37,025 nucleotides of DNA from Gyrodactylus bullatarudis (Eukaryota > Platyhelminthes > Monogenea > Gyrodactylidea > Gyrodactylidae): NCBI GenBank assembly GCA_012064415.1, contig SSNU01000283.1, positions 1 to 37,025 on the forward strand, given 5' to 3'. Below the pieces are notes generated by a model. That model saw only the letters and a program-made list of their open reading frames with translations. It had not been told where the DNA came from and made no database searches. The translations under genes and the position numbers were made by a program. How positions within the stretch are numbered: the stretch's first letter is position 1; the number at the start of each line of letters is the position of its first letter. Positions 1 through 13,200 of this stretch are shown here, in pieces.

Positions 1-701
1 ATTTATTGATTTGTTTAAATGATTCAACATTTTACTTGAATTCGTTTATACAGATCTCGAGATGAGGATTATTTTAATATTCTCACTAGTCTGTGTGAAT
101 AGAGACTCAAAAGTAATCGTTGAATCATAATCAACACTAGGTATGGTTGGCGAATTTCAAAAAGAAAAATTTCGAACTCCTGATATAGCATTCAATAGAG
201 AATTAAAAGCTGATTTCAATTATATAAGAATCTATTTTCTAAAATGCCGGAAAAATAAAAATAATTAATCTCGAAGTTGTCTTTTTTTGATAAAAGTGAT
301 TAATAATTACCATATTACTTATAAGTATTTTTAGAGGAACTTTACTAATGAAATTCAACTTGAAAATAATAAACGTTTTAAATATTTTCTTTTTAGTTTT
401 TCAATTAAGAATAGGCTTAAAGGAATCAGAAGAATTCAGGGATTAATATTATGTATTTTATTTGATATGTTGAATAAAAAATTTTTGTTTTAATTGAGCG
501 ATTTTTCGAATTGAGAGAAATTTTTACATTAGTGAAACACATCAAATATCAGGTAATCCGTAACTATTCTGGTGGCTGAAGTTGTTATAAGTGTATATTA
601 ATATGAGATCAATTAGGTTTCTTCTTGCTCAGAGTTCAAATGCTTCAAGCTTTCAAGTTTAGAAGAGATATCAAGTTAATTAATTTAGTAAGAAGTATAT
701 T
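1..701. other. AT-rich stretch without recognisable gene
   Basis: No open frame with family resemblance, tRNA or clear terminal repeat could be seen. The sequence is AT-rich and may be flank of the degenerate transposon that follows. Confidence 0.4.
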
Positions 702-2791
702 TTATGTTTTTACGCTATTAGCAAGTTTATACTTTTTACATAACTCTAAATAATCTTCAAAAAACGCATCATTCTTGAGTTTTTCCCGGGCAGAGACAGT
801 CGCACGAATGATTGTATTTCTCCTCTTCAAACTGCAAGAATTAAGACTGTCATCAGAGGCGATTTGTATAAATCTTTCAACTGCCTGCGAATTTGACGTA
901 ATGCCTTCAAATCTGATAGGTGCTGAAATATCCAGATTGCCTCCAAAAAGGCCAGGTTCACAAAAAGAGTTTTCATCAAATGAAACAAGTTCCCAGTAAT
1001 TTTTTGCATTCATATTAATAGTTGGAGTCTTGTAGACTCGATTAGGCGTTGCCTTTTCTAGAAGTTCTATTGCCTTCTGTCTAACATTGATATCATCATC
1101 TCCAAGCATACTTAAAATTATTACCTCAGGATGGGCAAGGTATGCATTATTTCTCAATCTGCCAAAAATAATTTGAATAATCTCTTGATCTTCGAAATTA
1201 TGGACTCGTTGAACTATTCTGAAGAAATTCTTGGACGCATCAGAAATTGATGGGGATAACTTAGCATCAAACCAGGTAGGTATGTAAATTTTCATGACGA
1301 ACTTTGATAACCGTACAAGCTTCGGACTCGGATTTTCTAAGCTAACATAGAGTCGTAAAATTCGACTTGCTGTCGTCATCCATCGAGCCAAATGCATTTT
1401 ACCTGGCTCATTTGATTCAATGAACTGCATCAGTCCAGGATTTGTCATATTGTAGCCCAATGAAACCATTTCAGCAATTATAAACAAATATTTCTGATCC
1501 GTCGTCATATTAGTTATAGCCAAGTCATCCATTCAATTCCAACTGATTCAAAATGAACTATTGGCGAAGAGGCTGATACGTTTTTGATGGCTTTGCCGAT
1601 AGGTCCAGTAAAAGTATTGGGCCCGCTAGATACACCATCGAGCTTCACAAAGACTGTTCTGAGCATAATTTCTATATTGTGAAGCAAACATACTACCCAA
1701 GTGATAGGTCGTCCAACCTTCTGTTCAATAGATACATTAACTCCTTTTTTCTCACCAACGTTTACATTTGTGCCGTCACATTTCAGCACTTGGAGAGTAT
1801 CTTTTGAATCTGTTTTCTCCAAGACTTCCATTATTGCCTCAGTACAATGTTGAGATGATCCAGTTTGAGGAACGACACACTCAACGAATTCATTACCAGG
1901 CTGGGCTACCAGGACTAAATTCTCGTCGTTGGACATTTTCTCGTGATACCTTCGACACATACTTCGTTTTGAATCATACTAGATGCACTGAATTCTCTTC
2001 CTTCGATTGAGAATGTATTGGTTTTCAATAAGTGCAATTATACTTTTTATTTTCCATTTCGAAACATAAGTATCATTAGAAAAAGCATTGATGGCAGCTG
2101 CAAAGAGATTCAACAAGACACTGGCCTTCTTTGGACTGATTTTCATTTTTAAGATTTTTTCAACTATCAAGATTAAATCAATATTTTTCTTTCAATAAGT
2201 TTTAGGCTCCCCAGATGATTCAGAGTGGCTTGATAATATTGGTGCACTCTTAAAGCGAACTCTCTTTGGAAGAGGACTCAGATGATCTTCATTCTCCTCT
2301 TGAATAGACTCATCAAGCATGAATATTGTTTCATCCACTAATGAGGTGTCTTGTGGGACGGATGAAGTCATTGAAGCTATCGATATATCATTGAACGAAA
2401 TCAAATCCGGATTGACAACTTCTTTTAGCACATTCAGATTTTGCCAGTAATTCGGAGCACTCTTGTTGCACTTACAATTGTTCTCAAGGGCACAGCGACA
2501 TTTAGCAATGTAAAATATATTAGCAAAAAGTTTATCCTATTGAGATGAATCCGTTGTCTTTTTACTGACAAGATAATTTCTATCTTTTATCAATTTCTTT
2601 ATTTTAGCCAGAATTTGCTGGTCGCTCACAGTTGGAATCACAAGATTTAAATAAACCTGCTTAGCCTTATCCGTAATCGAATTTAATGTATATGTTCTAA
2701 CTTGACGAACAAGACTTCCACCAGTGTGGAGGGAATAATATTGATAAATCTCCCCATTTGTGAAGAATTTAGGGATTTCCATGTCAGACAT
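702..2791 (-). pseudogene. Degenerate transposon-type protein (repetitive invertebrate family)
   Basis: Reading down from 2791, one minus-strand frame stays protein-like to about 1530. It is broken by in-frame stops at 2537-2539, 2192-2194 and 1979-1981. A one-base shift near 1530 then moves it into the frame that runs to 702, giving roughly 690 residues in total. Conserved-looking blocks appear in order: a paired-cysteine motif (KCRCALENNCKC) encoded near 2465-2505, an ISPKKASVLL block, KCDGTNVNVG, CLLHNIE, a block of SGPNTFTGPIGKA type, then TTDQKYLF and a C-terminal YWELVSFDE block. From memory this matches an uncharacterised, highly repeated protein family in hydra, aphid and other invertebrate genomes, probably transposon-encoded. 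The DG and C..H motifs resemble an RNase-H-like transposase core, but that is inference. The breaks make it a pseudogene. Confidence 0.6.
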
Positions 2792-2929
2792 GATTTCAAA
2801 TAATTATATTCTAGAGAATATTTCAAACGAACAAATAAGTTTTAATTGATATAAGCCAATATGCCTGGAAATTTTTAATAATATTATTATCGAATAATTT
2901 TTATCGAATTTTTAAGTTTTATTGGGTCT

Positions 2930-3529
2930 TTGCAACCTTCAATTAAAATTATTGCTCATAGCTTCACTCACATGTACCATAATCAGATAATTACTGCTTC
3001 ATATTCACAGTGTTTTATAAAAATCAATGAGTAATTCTGACTCGAGCCTCTTATGAATCCTTCCTTGAACTTTCCTTTCAATGAAAACAAAATTTCACGA
3101 AATTTCCAATGAGCATATCTTTGTTGAATATTGAGTTAGAAAGCTAATTTTTTATATTCCAAAAGTGAATGATGAAATCTTACAAGTTACCAAAATTAAC
3201 CAATAGAAATTGAAATAAAAATAAAAATTTACGGTTTAGAGAAACAATATGTTTTGCATTTCCTTAAAATATTTCATTCAACTTGAACCAATCTTTAATT
3301 TGAAAAAAAAATCAGCTTTCTAACTCAATATTCAACAAAGATATGCTCATTGGAAATTCCGTGAAATTTTGTTTTCATTGAAAGGAAAGTTCAAGGAAGG
3401 ATTCATAAGAGGCTCGAGTCAGAATTACTCATTGATTTTTATAAAACACTGTGAATATGAAGCAGTAATTATCTGATTATGGTACATGTGAGTGAAGCTA
3501 TGAGCAATAATTTTAATTGAAGGTTGCAA
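2930..3529. repeat. Foldback element with near-identical 220-bp inverted arms
   Basis: The left arm (about 2930-3152) is the reverse complement of the right arm (about 3306-3529). Reading by eye I found one mismatch in the first ~215 bases (acgaaat against acggaat). The spacer is about 150 AT-rich bases. The outer ends read TTGCAACCTTC and its complement. I see no clear target-site duplication and no coding potential. The near identity implies a recent origin or arm-to-arm gene conversion. Confidence 0.85.
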
Positions 3530-4205
3530 TTTTCTAATTCAAGAATTGTGAGGGTGACGCATTCTTTTTCATGAAAACCTAATTTTTTTATTCGTGTACT
3601 TGTCCTACTTCTTAGTAGGTTGATGATTAATTTTAGTTTTGAAAGACATGAAAAATGGGGTGTGCACATTCTCAGGCACGAAAACTAGTGCACAAGTGTC
3701 ATTGGATACTCGGATGTTTTTGATAAACAACGTGAATTACTCATAAGTATAATATCTTATTAGCGTAATGTTGTTCTTAGAAGCTGGGTTTTGTGTTTCA
3801 GGGGGGTTTCAATGAAAAGATGATCTCAATTTCATTAAGTAAATAACTATCAAAGGTGCCTTTAACATTATTGGATGTTGAGTTTCTGGAATCCTATTGG
3901 TCAGAAAAAGTCATTTGAGTTGTATGTCATTATCAAAGAGTCATTGTGTGCGTAATTACTGTGGTTCTATTCAAAATAATTATTTTTTTAATTATAATTT
4001 AGCAAAATTTACTTTTGATTATGAAATTTCTACATAGAATCTCGTCATCTAGGTGAGAAGAAAACTTGAAATAGATTTATCAAAAGTTTGATTTTACAAC
4101 ATGTCTCTTGTTAATATAAAATCTTTTTAATAGAAAATTTATTATAAAATAGGTTAAAACAATGACCATGTCAAGATAATTTGTTTCTTGTTACGAATAA
4201 CACTC
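3530..4205. other. Intergenic, no gene seen
   Basis: Only short frames occur between the foldback element and the 3' end of the protease gene. No RNA gene was recognised. Confidence 0.4.
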
Positions 4206-7200
4206 TCAAGCAGATTTTTGTGCTACAGTCTCTGTAAGGGACAGAGCCTTTGATTCCTCGATGGCTGAAATAACTTCTTCTTCTGTCAGGAGTTTTGACA
4301 TTCCCGTTTCTAACGAAGCCTTGCCAACACTCAGAATTAATGGATCAAGTAAACTCTTATTTTTAGAATAAGCAGAGTCAGCTTTAGTTGTTGCGAATAC
4401 TGTTACTTTCACATCCACTACGATGCCTCTCAGTCCGGACTCTTGAGTTGACAGGTATGAATTAGGACATTCGCCATTATCAATGAACTGAAAAAAAATG
4501 AAAAAGACTACAATTGCTATGAAAATGAGAAGACCCAATGATTTTCATCTAATTAATTGTTTAAACCTTGATAATATTAAGGTGAGAATTTATAATTTTT
4601 ACGAGAAACTCAATTTTTTCTCAAGAACTAAATAAATTTGTCATGAAGATGAGAATTTACTTTTTAACAAGAAACTCAATATTTTTTTCTTCGAATAGTC
4701 AGGAAAAAAATTTATTTTTCGAATTTCATAATGAAACAAGCAAGTACGTTGTAGAAATTTTAAAATATTCGGAAAAACTCAATCTGACCAAAATAAGGTC
4801 GTTTTTTGATCATTTTCACTACTTGAAAATCAATGAAATTTCGATAATTCAAAATCGCTCGAAAATGGGGTAATCATGATCCTGAAAGCCTCTTTCAATC
4901 AACCTAAGACTTTCAAATAAATAAAAATTTTCGGTTCAAATTTCGAAAAAATGGGATTTTGGCGCCAAATCGAAATTTTAAAAATGGCTATATTTTTCAT
5001 AAAAATAATTTTTTTAGGACTTTTTTCTTCAACTGGTAAAAGTGGGCAACATGAGTAGGATTCCAGAAAATCTTTTGAAAATTCGAATTCTTGATGAAAA
5101 TATCGAGATTTCTGTAAAAATCATAGATTCCCAACAAATCTAGGAAAGTCATCCGAAATGTTGCCAAACTAGAAAGCGAAAATTTTTTGTGAGTTTCACT
5201 TTCTACAATACACCGAATTCCTTGAGAAAATGCCTCAGATTTATGAGGTGCGGAAAACATTTTTATTAAATTATACAAACTAAATCTAAATGTTTAGAAA
5301 ATCTACTCAAATAACCTTCAACTACCAGCTTGTTCACCAATTTTATTGTTTTTTATTGAAGATCTTTAGTGTTTTTATTAAGATCTTAAAACTGTAAGCT
5401 TCTAACATTTTTTAGGTGAGACTACTGAAGATCATTTACTTCTTGGAAATTTATAAAAAAACTACGTGATTATTCAATTCATAATCAAAATTGTTACCCC
5501 TTCATCAATTAGCAATCACATACATTCAAAGTGGCGTGCTTAGTATTAAATGTGTTACCTTTAACTCCCAAGTTCCATCCAACCTCTCTCCCATCACATT
5601 GACGTTTTTGAATTGAGCAGTAAAAGTGCTGGCATGAGTGTCCAAAGGTCTACTTGTCAACAGGATACTCGTCGAATTCGACGGGCTAACCAGGGCGATA
5701 GTCAATGATCCTCTGCAGAAATGAGCCATGTGAATTTCTAAACTCATGGATTCTACAATTTCTGGGGTGCATTTTTGATTAGTCAAATCTTGCCTGCCCT
5801 GTTGTTGGGGTATATTATAAGTGCCTTTGCCGACAGAGGAAAATTCCAGATTTATTTGTGTTGTTTCTTTCCAATTTATTTTACTATAAAATTGAAAAAT
5901 TTGATTAGCATTTAGAATTATCCTGGTGGAAAAATTATAAGTTCTACTTGTGAGCGACGAATCAAATTGAAGTTTTCATATCATAACTCGAATGATTAAT
6001 CGATTAATTGGAGTAAAGAAAACACTTACGCGAGAGTAGGCAAACTATTCATTTCATTGAGAACAGTGTAGTAATCCGCTTGGGAGTTCACAACATTGTA
6101 ATTATTTTTATCTGCGTATCCATCATACCAGGGTTTTGTTATTTTCCCGGTATTATATTCGTAAATTATTCCGCACAAAGGTCCAACATTAGTCCATGAC
6201 TGTGCTAGCCTTAAAGCTCTGGAACCATCCAGAACACCAAAGCCAAGTGTTGGACTGAATATTAGACCAGCTCCATTGACCTGCCAGATTGGGTTAGGAC
6301 TATGAGTTAGTTTGCCAGAACGAACTATTATGTGATGAACGTCACGCCAAGTAAGATTCGGACTGTATAACAAAAATATCTCATTAAATATTTATCATTA
6401 AAAACCTTATTAATGTAATAAAAATTCATAAAGAATGAAGAGTATTTTTAAAATTCATTCGACAGTTCGAAGTTGGGTTTCGATAAAAAATACATAGTCT
6501 CAAAGGTCTATTTTAGAACTATAAAATGAGCCAAAAATACCCAAATCCTGAAGTCAAAAATGCATTTTGAATAGAAATATCCTTCCAGGGTACAGAAGGG
6601 AAGTAAACGCAAAATCTTGTGGAAATAAATAGTGAATAAATGAAGCATTTATAAATAAATTTGACATACTTGGCTTCTATAACAAGTGCGATTATTCCTG
6701 ATACAATTGGTGTAGCGGCTGAAGTTCCTTGGAATGTTGTAGCACATCCAGAGTTTAGATCTGCTGCTGGCTTGAATAAAAGACATGTTAATGCTAAGTA
6801 GGATAAAATAGATTAGTCTTAGAAATTCCCCATATCGCAAGGGCAGTTCTCATTTGATCGAGGCTCTCAATATCTACACCAAGTTGATAAGATATCAATT
6901 TTCTCATCAGGAAATCGAATTTGATCATAAGGCCCACTTTCACGATTTGAAGAATGAAAAATTTGATAGGATGAATATTTATGGAAGGTATGACAAATCT
7001 CGAATTTCGAAGTAAAGCCTTTCAACTCAAAAATATGAAATATGTTATAATTTCCTAAAAAAATTGATCTTATCAAATTTTTCATTCTTCATACCGTGAA
7101 AGTGGGCCTCATGATCTAGATTCCAAAAAATTTGAGAATTCAAAGTTACTTGATATGAAATCGGAAACTTGTGGTTCATAAAAAAATCAAAATTTCTTTT

Positions 7201-10200
7201 GAACTTACGGAATTGTCCTCTCCAATGTAAGAGGCAACATAAACACTGCCACAACTTTCAGCATAATAAGCTGGCTCCCCGTATTCATTAACTGCTTGTA
7301 CCGCAATGGAGTAAGATAGACCTGAATATCCATCAGCACCACAAGAGTCATCTGTTCCTCCATTACCGTTTGCAAATGTGTAGATGGATCCCTTTCCATT
7401 TCGACCCTAAAAGTGCATTGAGAAAATGTAGATAGAAAGAATAAGCCTCTCTATTAGCCAACTAACTCAGTCTTATCTAAAGCTAGTTGACATGAAAATG
7501 TGATTTAGTAGATTTTTGCAAATTTTTAAATCTAATTTGAAAATTTGATGCAATAAAATGCCAGTATTTGGTATCAACCTTAGACAAAGAATTTCATAGA
7601 GATTGTTAGAAATCGAACCATATGAATTTTTAGATATCACGAAGGAAAATTATCCAAAATTTAGAAGTTTAACACATCTTGGAGTTTTCTTGGCGAGTTT
7701 TTCTCAACCTCGATGGTCAAATTTGAATCCTTCGTCTAGTGATAATCCGAAATATCTGCATTTAATTGCTATAAATCTTCGAAATCGATAAAAAGATCCT
7801 AACTTAAAATATTGAAAAATTGGCCAATTTTCAAAATTGAAAATACGGACCAGATTGGATCTTTTTAGATTTTTTTATTTCAACAAATTATGGACTCGTT
7901 CAATTCAAAATAAGAATTTGCTCCTAACTTTCTGGAGAAAAACATTGATTTTTCTTGGAAAAATGGTAAATTCTCATGCAAACAAGAAGCTTAAGTTGAA
8001 TGTCACACATTCAAAGATCAAGCTAGAACTTATTTTGTAATTTTCATCCTCATTAGGGATTGTCAGTGTGCCTCCTCCGAGAATCGAACCGCAAGTCTAA
8101 TGAGTAAGGTGAAATTAAAGCATAAATTTTCGCTTAATCTTTGAAATCTATGAAATTCTAAATAAGTTTGTTCTTGGCTAGAGCTAATATAGATTAAATT
8201 TTTTTATTTTTATCATTTTTATTCCATGTGAATTAGACGAACTAGTTTTGTTCAACTTTTTAATTAATTTTCCATCTAACCTGACATAAGTGTACTTGAA
8301 ACTTTCACTTCCTCTATTGTATTATTATTTGCTTATTTACTGAACTCAAACCAATAAAACCAAAATTAAATACTTCATTTTCCATTGAGGAATATGAAAT
8401 CTTAAAAATGTATTGATATTAGCAGATTAAATTGAAGCAAATTTCAAACGCCTCTTCCAGATGTTTTAGTGCTCAACTCAAAATCACTTTGGGAAACGAA
8501 TTAATGAAGCTCTTGAAAATTGATAAAAATAATATGATCCTAGGTCAAAATAGGTTATATTTGAAAGATGAGATAAATTACGTAGTATATTGATCAGTAA
8601 ATAGTTGATTTTGGATCCAAACCAACATGAGTAATTACTAATTAGGCTTATAAAGAAGAGGTTCTTGAAAAAGTTTGATCATATTCCAAATAAATTCAGT
8701 TTTACCTTGGAATCAGACCATTATACATATTCAATAAAATGAAATATAAATTCTTACATTCACAATACCGGTAACAATTGCTGATCGCATAACACTAGGC
8801 ATATTGGACAAAAGAAAGCCATCATCAGATGGACCCCATGAATTTGAGTAGACATCTGTTGTTGCAGCATTAGATGCTAGGGCTGTCGCTTGCTCAGATT
8901 CATAAACTCCACTTCCAATGATTTTAAGAACTATCAAAATGATAATAAAAAATAATTAAATTTATTACTGTTGTTACAAGTTAACTGAATTGCCTTGAGA
9001 CTATCAAGAGTAACTAGATTAACGGTAACATACATAATACATGTGCATAAATAACATGTGTATTTTGAAATTACAAATAAGTTTAATATTTAATACTTCT
9101 ACATTAAAGTCCCCGTTTTCTATTCCTCTCTCCCCAAATCGTATTTAGCATCTCAGCTATATACCTAAACCATGATTTTTCTTAGTCAATGAGAGAACAG
9201 GTAACTTTCAACCAATGAAATTCAAGCACGTAAAGTTTTTGATAAAAAATTTGAATCTAGTATGGATTCCTGTTGTGCATCAAATATTTTTCGAAAAAAA
9301 AGGCTTTTGGTATACTTTTAGAATTCTAGCTTCATTATTAAGAAAGTTGAGAAAATCCTCGTTTTGAACTATAAAATTTGTACCATTCAATGTAGAATTC
9401 AAAGTTTAGCCCTTTCCTAGAATTTAATACTGTAAATCTATGAAGTTATTTTAAAAATAGTTGATCATTACAAACAAATTATTAAAAAATTCATTGACCC
9501 ACTTCAGATCCACAAATACATTGCAGAGTCGACAGCATGAAACTATTTTTATTCTAAGTTTATGTGAGACCAGTAATTGAAAACTGCTCTGCAATCTGAA
9601 TCAGTGTCCCTTTCAGGAAGAGGGTTTTTTACAATTAGATTTTAAACCTATGAAAGTGAATCTCAAAAATTAACAATTAGACCGTAAGAAAATTTAATTG
9701 AAACATGAATAAATGCGTCCTTGATAGAAGATCCAAGCTAATTAACATAAATGGCTAGAACTTGATTTCAACAAATGGATACCTTGGAAATTTGAATTTG
9801 AATAATTTATATTTGCAAGTTAATTCAGACATGAGGAGTCTAGAAGATGTTTACAATTGTTTGAGAGTACTGTGAGAATTTCTTTATTCTTGAAAGTGAA
9901 ATGATACACATAAGATTAATTTATCAATACCTCTTTTCAGTAAGTCATACCTGTTATAAAACTACTTAATAGTAGTTAAGATAATCTAATACAGTAATTT
10001 TTTATTTTATTATTTCTAGTTATTTCCCGAAAAGAATTATATCATATGATAGAGAAAAATGATATTTTCATATCTATTGAAATCAAAGTAATAAGAAAAA
10101 CTCATTTCTTGAGCGTTCTTAGCTCTGAGAGCAGGATAAAAAATGACATCCATGTTTCCACATGAGCAATCCTCGATTCTGATTGGTCCTTACAGGGAAT

Positions 10201-13200
10201 CAATGATATTCGAGTGAAATTTGCCCTATATAACCGGGGAAGAGTTGGATTTTTATTCATCTCTTCTCAGTTTACAGGACTTTCACCTTTTTTCAGTGCA
10301 TTTATAAATATTGAAAAGACTTGAGAGAAATTTTCCAAAATGACTAAAAAGGGCTAAAGAAAAACTATCCCAATATAATAGATTATTTCCAAATTCTATG
10401 TGAGTTTCTTTCGTCACGGTGTGGTCCGTTATTAAGCTGTAAGACTCAGTGACATGGGCTAATCCATTATCAAATATTTCTAGTTATTCCTATGATCTTC
10501 AATTACCTTGGACCATATGAGCTTATACCTGTATGATTTTAAGTGATTTTTCCGACGTATTTAAGCAACTTGGAAAAAATTATGTGAATTCAAGTTAAAA
10601 GGTCTAATAGCTAATTTATATTTCACAGAAATCTATTATGTAACCTCGAGTCAATAAAAACTCAATTAAATCAACCATGATCAAAAAATTCTTTCCACTC
10701 TGAAGGGTTCTGAAGAAAGTTCTCAACTCTCTCTAGGTGAAAAGACTTTAATGAAGCATTAACAAGCTTTGTTCTAAAACGTTTTACTGTGATTACTTTC
10801 GCGTAATAATTTAATATATATTGGTGAAACAGAAACAATTAACTTTTAATGTTCTTTTCCAGTAACTTATCAAGACAATAAATTCATTTCTCTTAGATTT
10901 GCATCATGTTGAAAAATTTTTTTATTATTAAATTGATGGAAGCATTAGGACAAAATTAATGAAAAATCTATGGCGTTTTTTGTCAGTGAGCAAGTAGAGC
11001 AAAAACTCAGGGGGCAATTTGATCAATCTGAAAAATATATTCATATCTTAAAAATAAAATCATATTAAAATAGAAGTAAAGGAGTATTTGCAAAACTAGT
11101 ACCAGAGGGTGTTTATTCAGAATTAGAATGTTTTAAAATTGAAAAATCAAATCTAGTATATCTTTTTACGTAAGTGCATATAAAAGTTATGTTTTCAAAT
11201 TTAGTATGTTTTTGCTCAGAACTAGTATGTATTACTAGATTTTATTAATCTGTTTCGTTTTCAAACATCAACTGAGCCTCCTCATTTATTTCTTGCATTA
11301 GATTCATTTTTTTGGCTATTTGTTCGTGATTTTTCTCTTTAGCGATAACCCATAAGTTATTCAAATTGATTTTGAATCCTCGCTTGATATTTTGCACAAT
11401 GTGAAATAAGAAAAATGAATGACGACATCTCAAAAAGTTTTATTGACGAAATCCTAATCAGTAACTGTTGACTACCTATTAGGAAGTACCTAAACTTTTT
11501 GTTTGAATCTACGTTCTCCAACACTAAAGACCACATTGAACCCATTCCCTGCCAAGATATATCTCTCTTGATGTCAAATCAACTTTATTTGGGTTCGCAA
11601 TCTAAGGAAAGGAAAGATACCAGCTTAAGAATTTATAACTAACTTTGCAAGATCATTCGAAAATGGTATCATACCTATCTCTCCTTCTAAATCTAAACTT
11701 GATGCGAAAAATTTCGACCCAAGTTAAAATCCCACCTATTTCTTCCCCACTAACTTTCGCACGATAATTATACTGGAGTGTTTCCCAGAATCTAAACGAC
11801 CTTGTTCCCTCTTATACCTTATCAACAAAATTTTCAACTCAAAGTCTTAAAACAATGGAGAAATCGATATCTTTTTTTCTGAAATTAGTGAAATTGTACC
11901 TTTTGAATAGATTTCCGAAAAATCTCAAGAAAATTTCGAGACCTTGATCAAAAAATTATGTTTTTGTAAAAATCATAAATTCACAAATTCATCGAGAATA
12001 GCTCGTGGTATGAAAATTTCATTACTATCCACTTGACTTTTATTGGTAGTCTAGAAGATACATCATTTCTCCGAACAATTCCAAAAAATCTCTTTAGGTC
12101 TTGTATAATTATAGTGTGAGATTTAGCATAAATAGATTTGAAAATTCGGCGTTATACTAAACCTGATTTCAAAAGTGGTAACAGGTAATATCTACTGTAG
12201 GTATTACCAAGGTAGCATATCAACACAAAGAAGCGACAATACTCATTGAAGAAATTATTTTTTATGTTTATTCAGAGATTGAACGAGAATAGACTCACTT
12301 CTCTGTGATCAATGAGCATAGAACGAAATTCTCATGTTACATAAGAGTAACTTGCATTCATTGATTTCAATTGAAAAATCTGACAATGATGAAATTCAAG
12401 ATATTCCATTCTCTTGCTAGAACCCTTAAAGTCTCAGAGAAATTTTTTTCATGACTCGCATTCAATCTCTCGTCTATCCTATGGTTTGTAAATACGCTGA
12501 TTACGAATCTACAATGCAATTATTTTTGGTTCAGAAGTTATCGATAAAAAATTAGGTTGTTTTTTGATCCAAAACCAGGCAATTTTTGTAGCCTTAGCAG
12601 ATAAAGTTCAAGCGATTGCATATTTGAATTCTTCAGGTAAGATTACTCGATAAAAGCTTTCTTACTTTCTACCTATGACCCTGGGAAGTAGGTTTTAAAA
12701 AAAATTAATTTTTTGAAAAAAATCAACTCTCTTTGAATTAGTATAGCACGATTATGACGAATGATAGAGCCAAGATGCGTATTCCACGAGATTAATAAAT
12801 TTCCTATCGGATGAGGGGCAAACGAAGTATTTTCTGAGGATTAAGTAAATAGTAATAAGTTGCTAAAATGATATGTGATAGAAATATAGTGGGACTATAA
12901 GGGTTAAGGAATTTTTCTACATATTCACCATTATTGTGGGGGAAAATAAAGCGTTCATTTATTTTTAGATTTTTACGGCGTAAGAATCTTACGGTCAACA
13001 ATCAGTTATTGTTGTCATTAAAAGTGTATCGCTTTAGAAAAAAAACAGACAAAGCTCAAGAAAAATCCTTTTAATATTTAATTAGCTTGATACCATAGCA
13101 ATGGATTTATACTATTTTTAGATTCCATAGAATCATTATTCAAAGATAAGGAAACAAATTGAAGATAATAAAATTAGTGAATATATATGTTACCGTTAAT

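Noticed and set aside
827..1009. Short frames on both strands within 775-1009
   Set aside because: They overlap the decayed transposon ORF in other frames and have composition typical of shadows.
4997..5278. 93-codon minus frame in protease intron 10
   Set aside because: The sequence matches the dispersed repeat at 34.3-34.5 kb and shows no subtilase or P-domain similarity, so it is repeat and not an exon.
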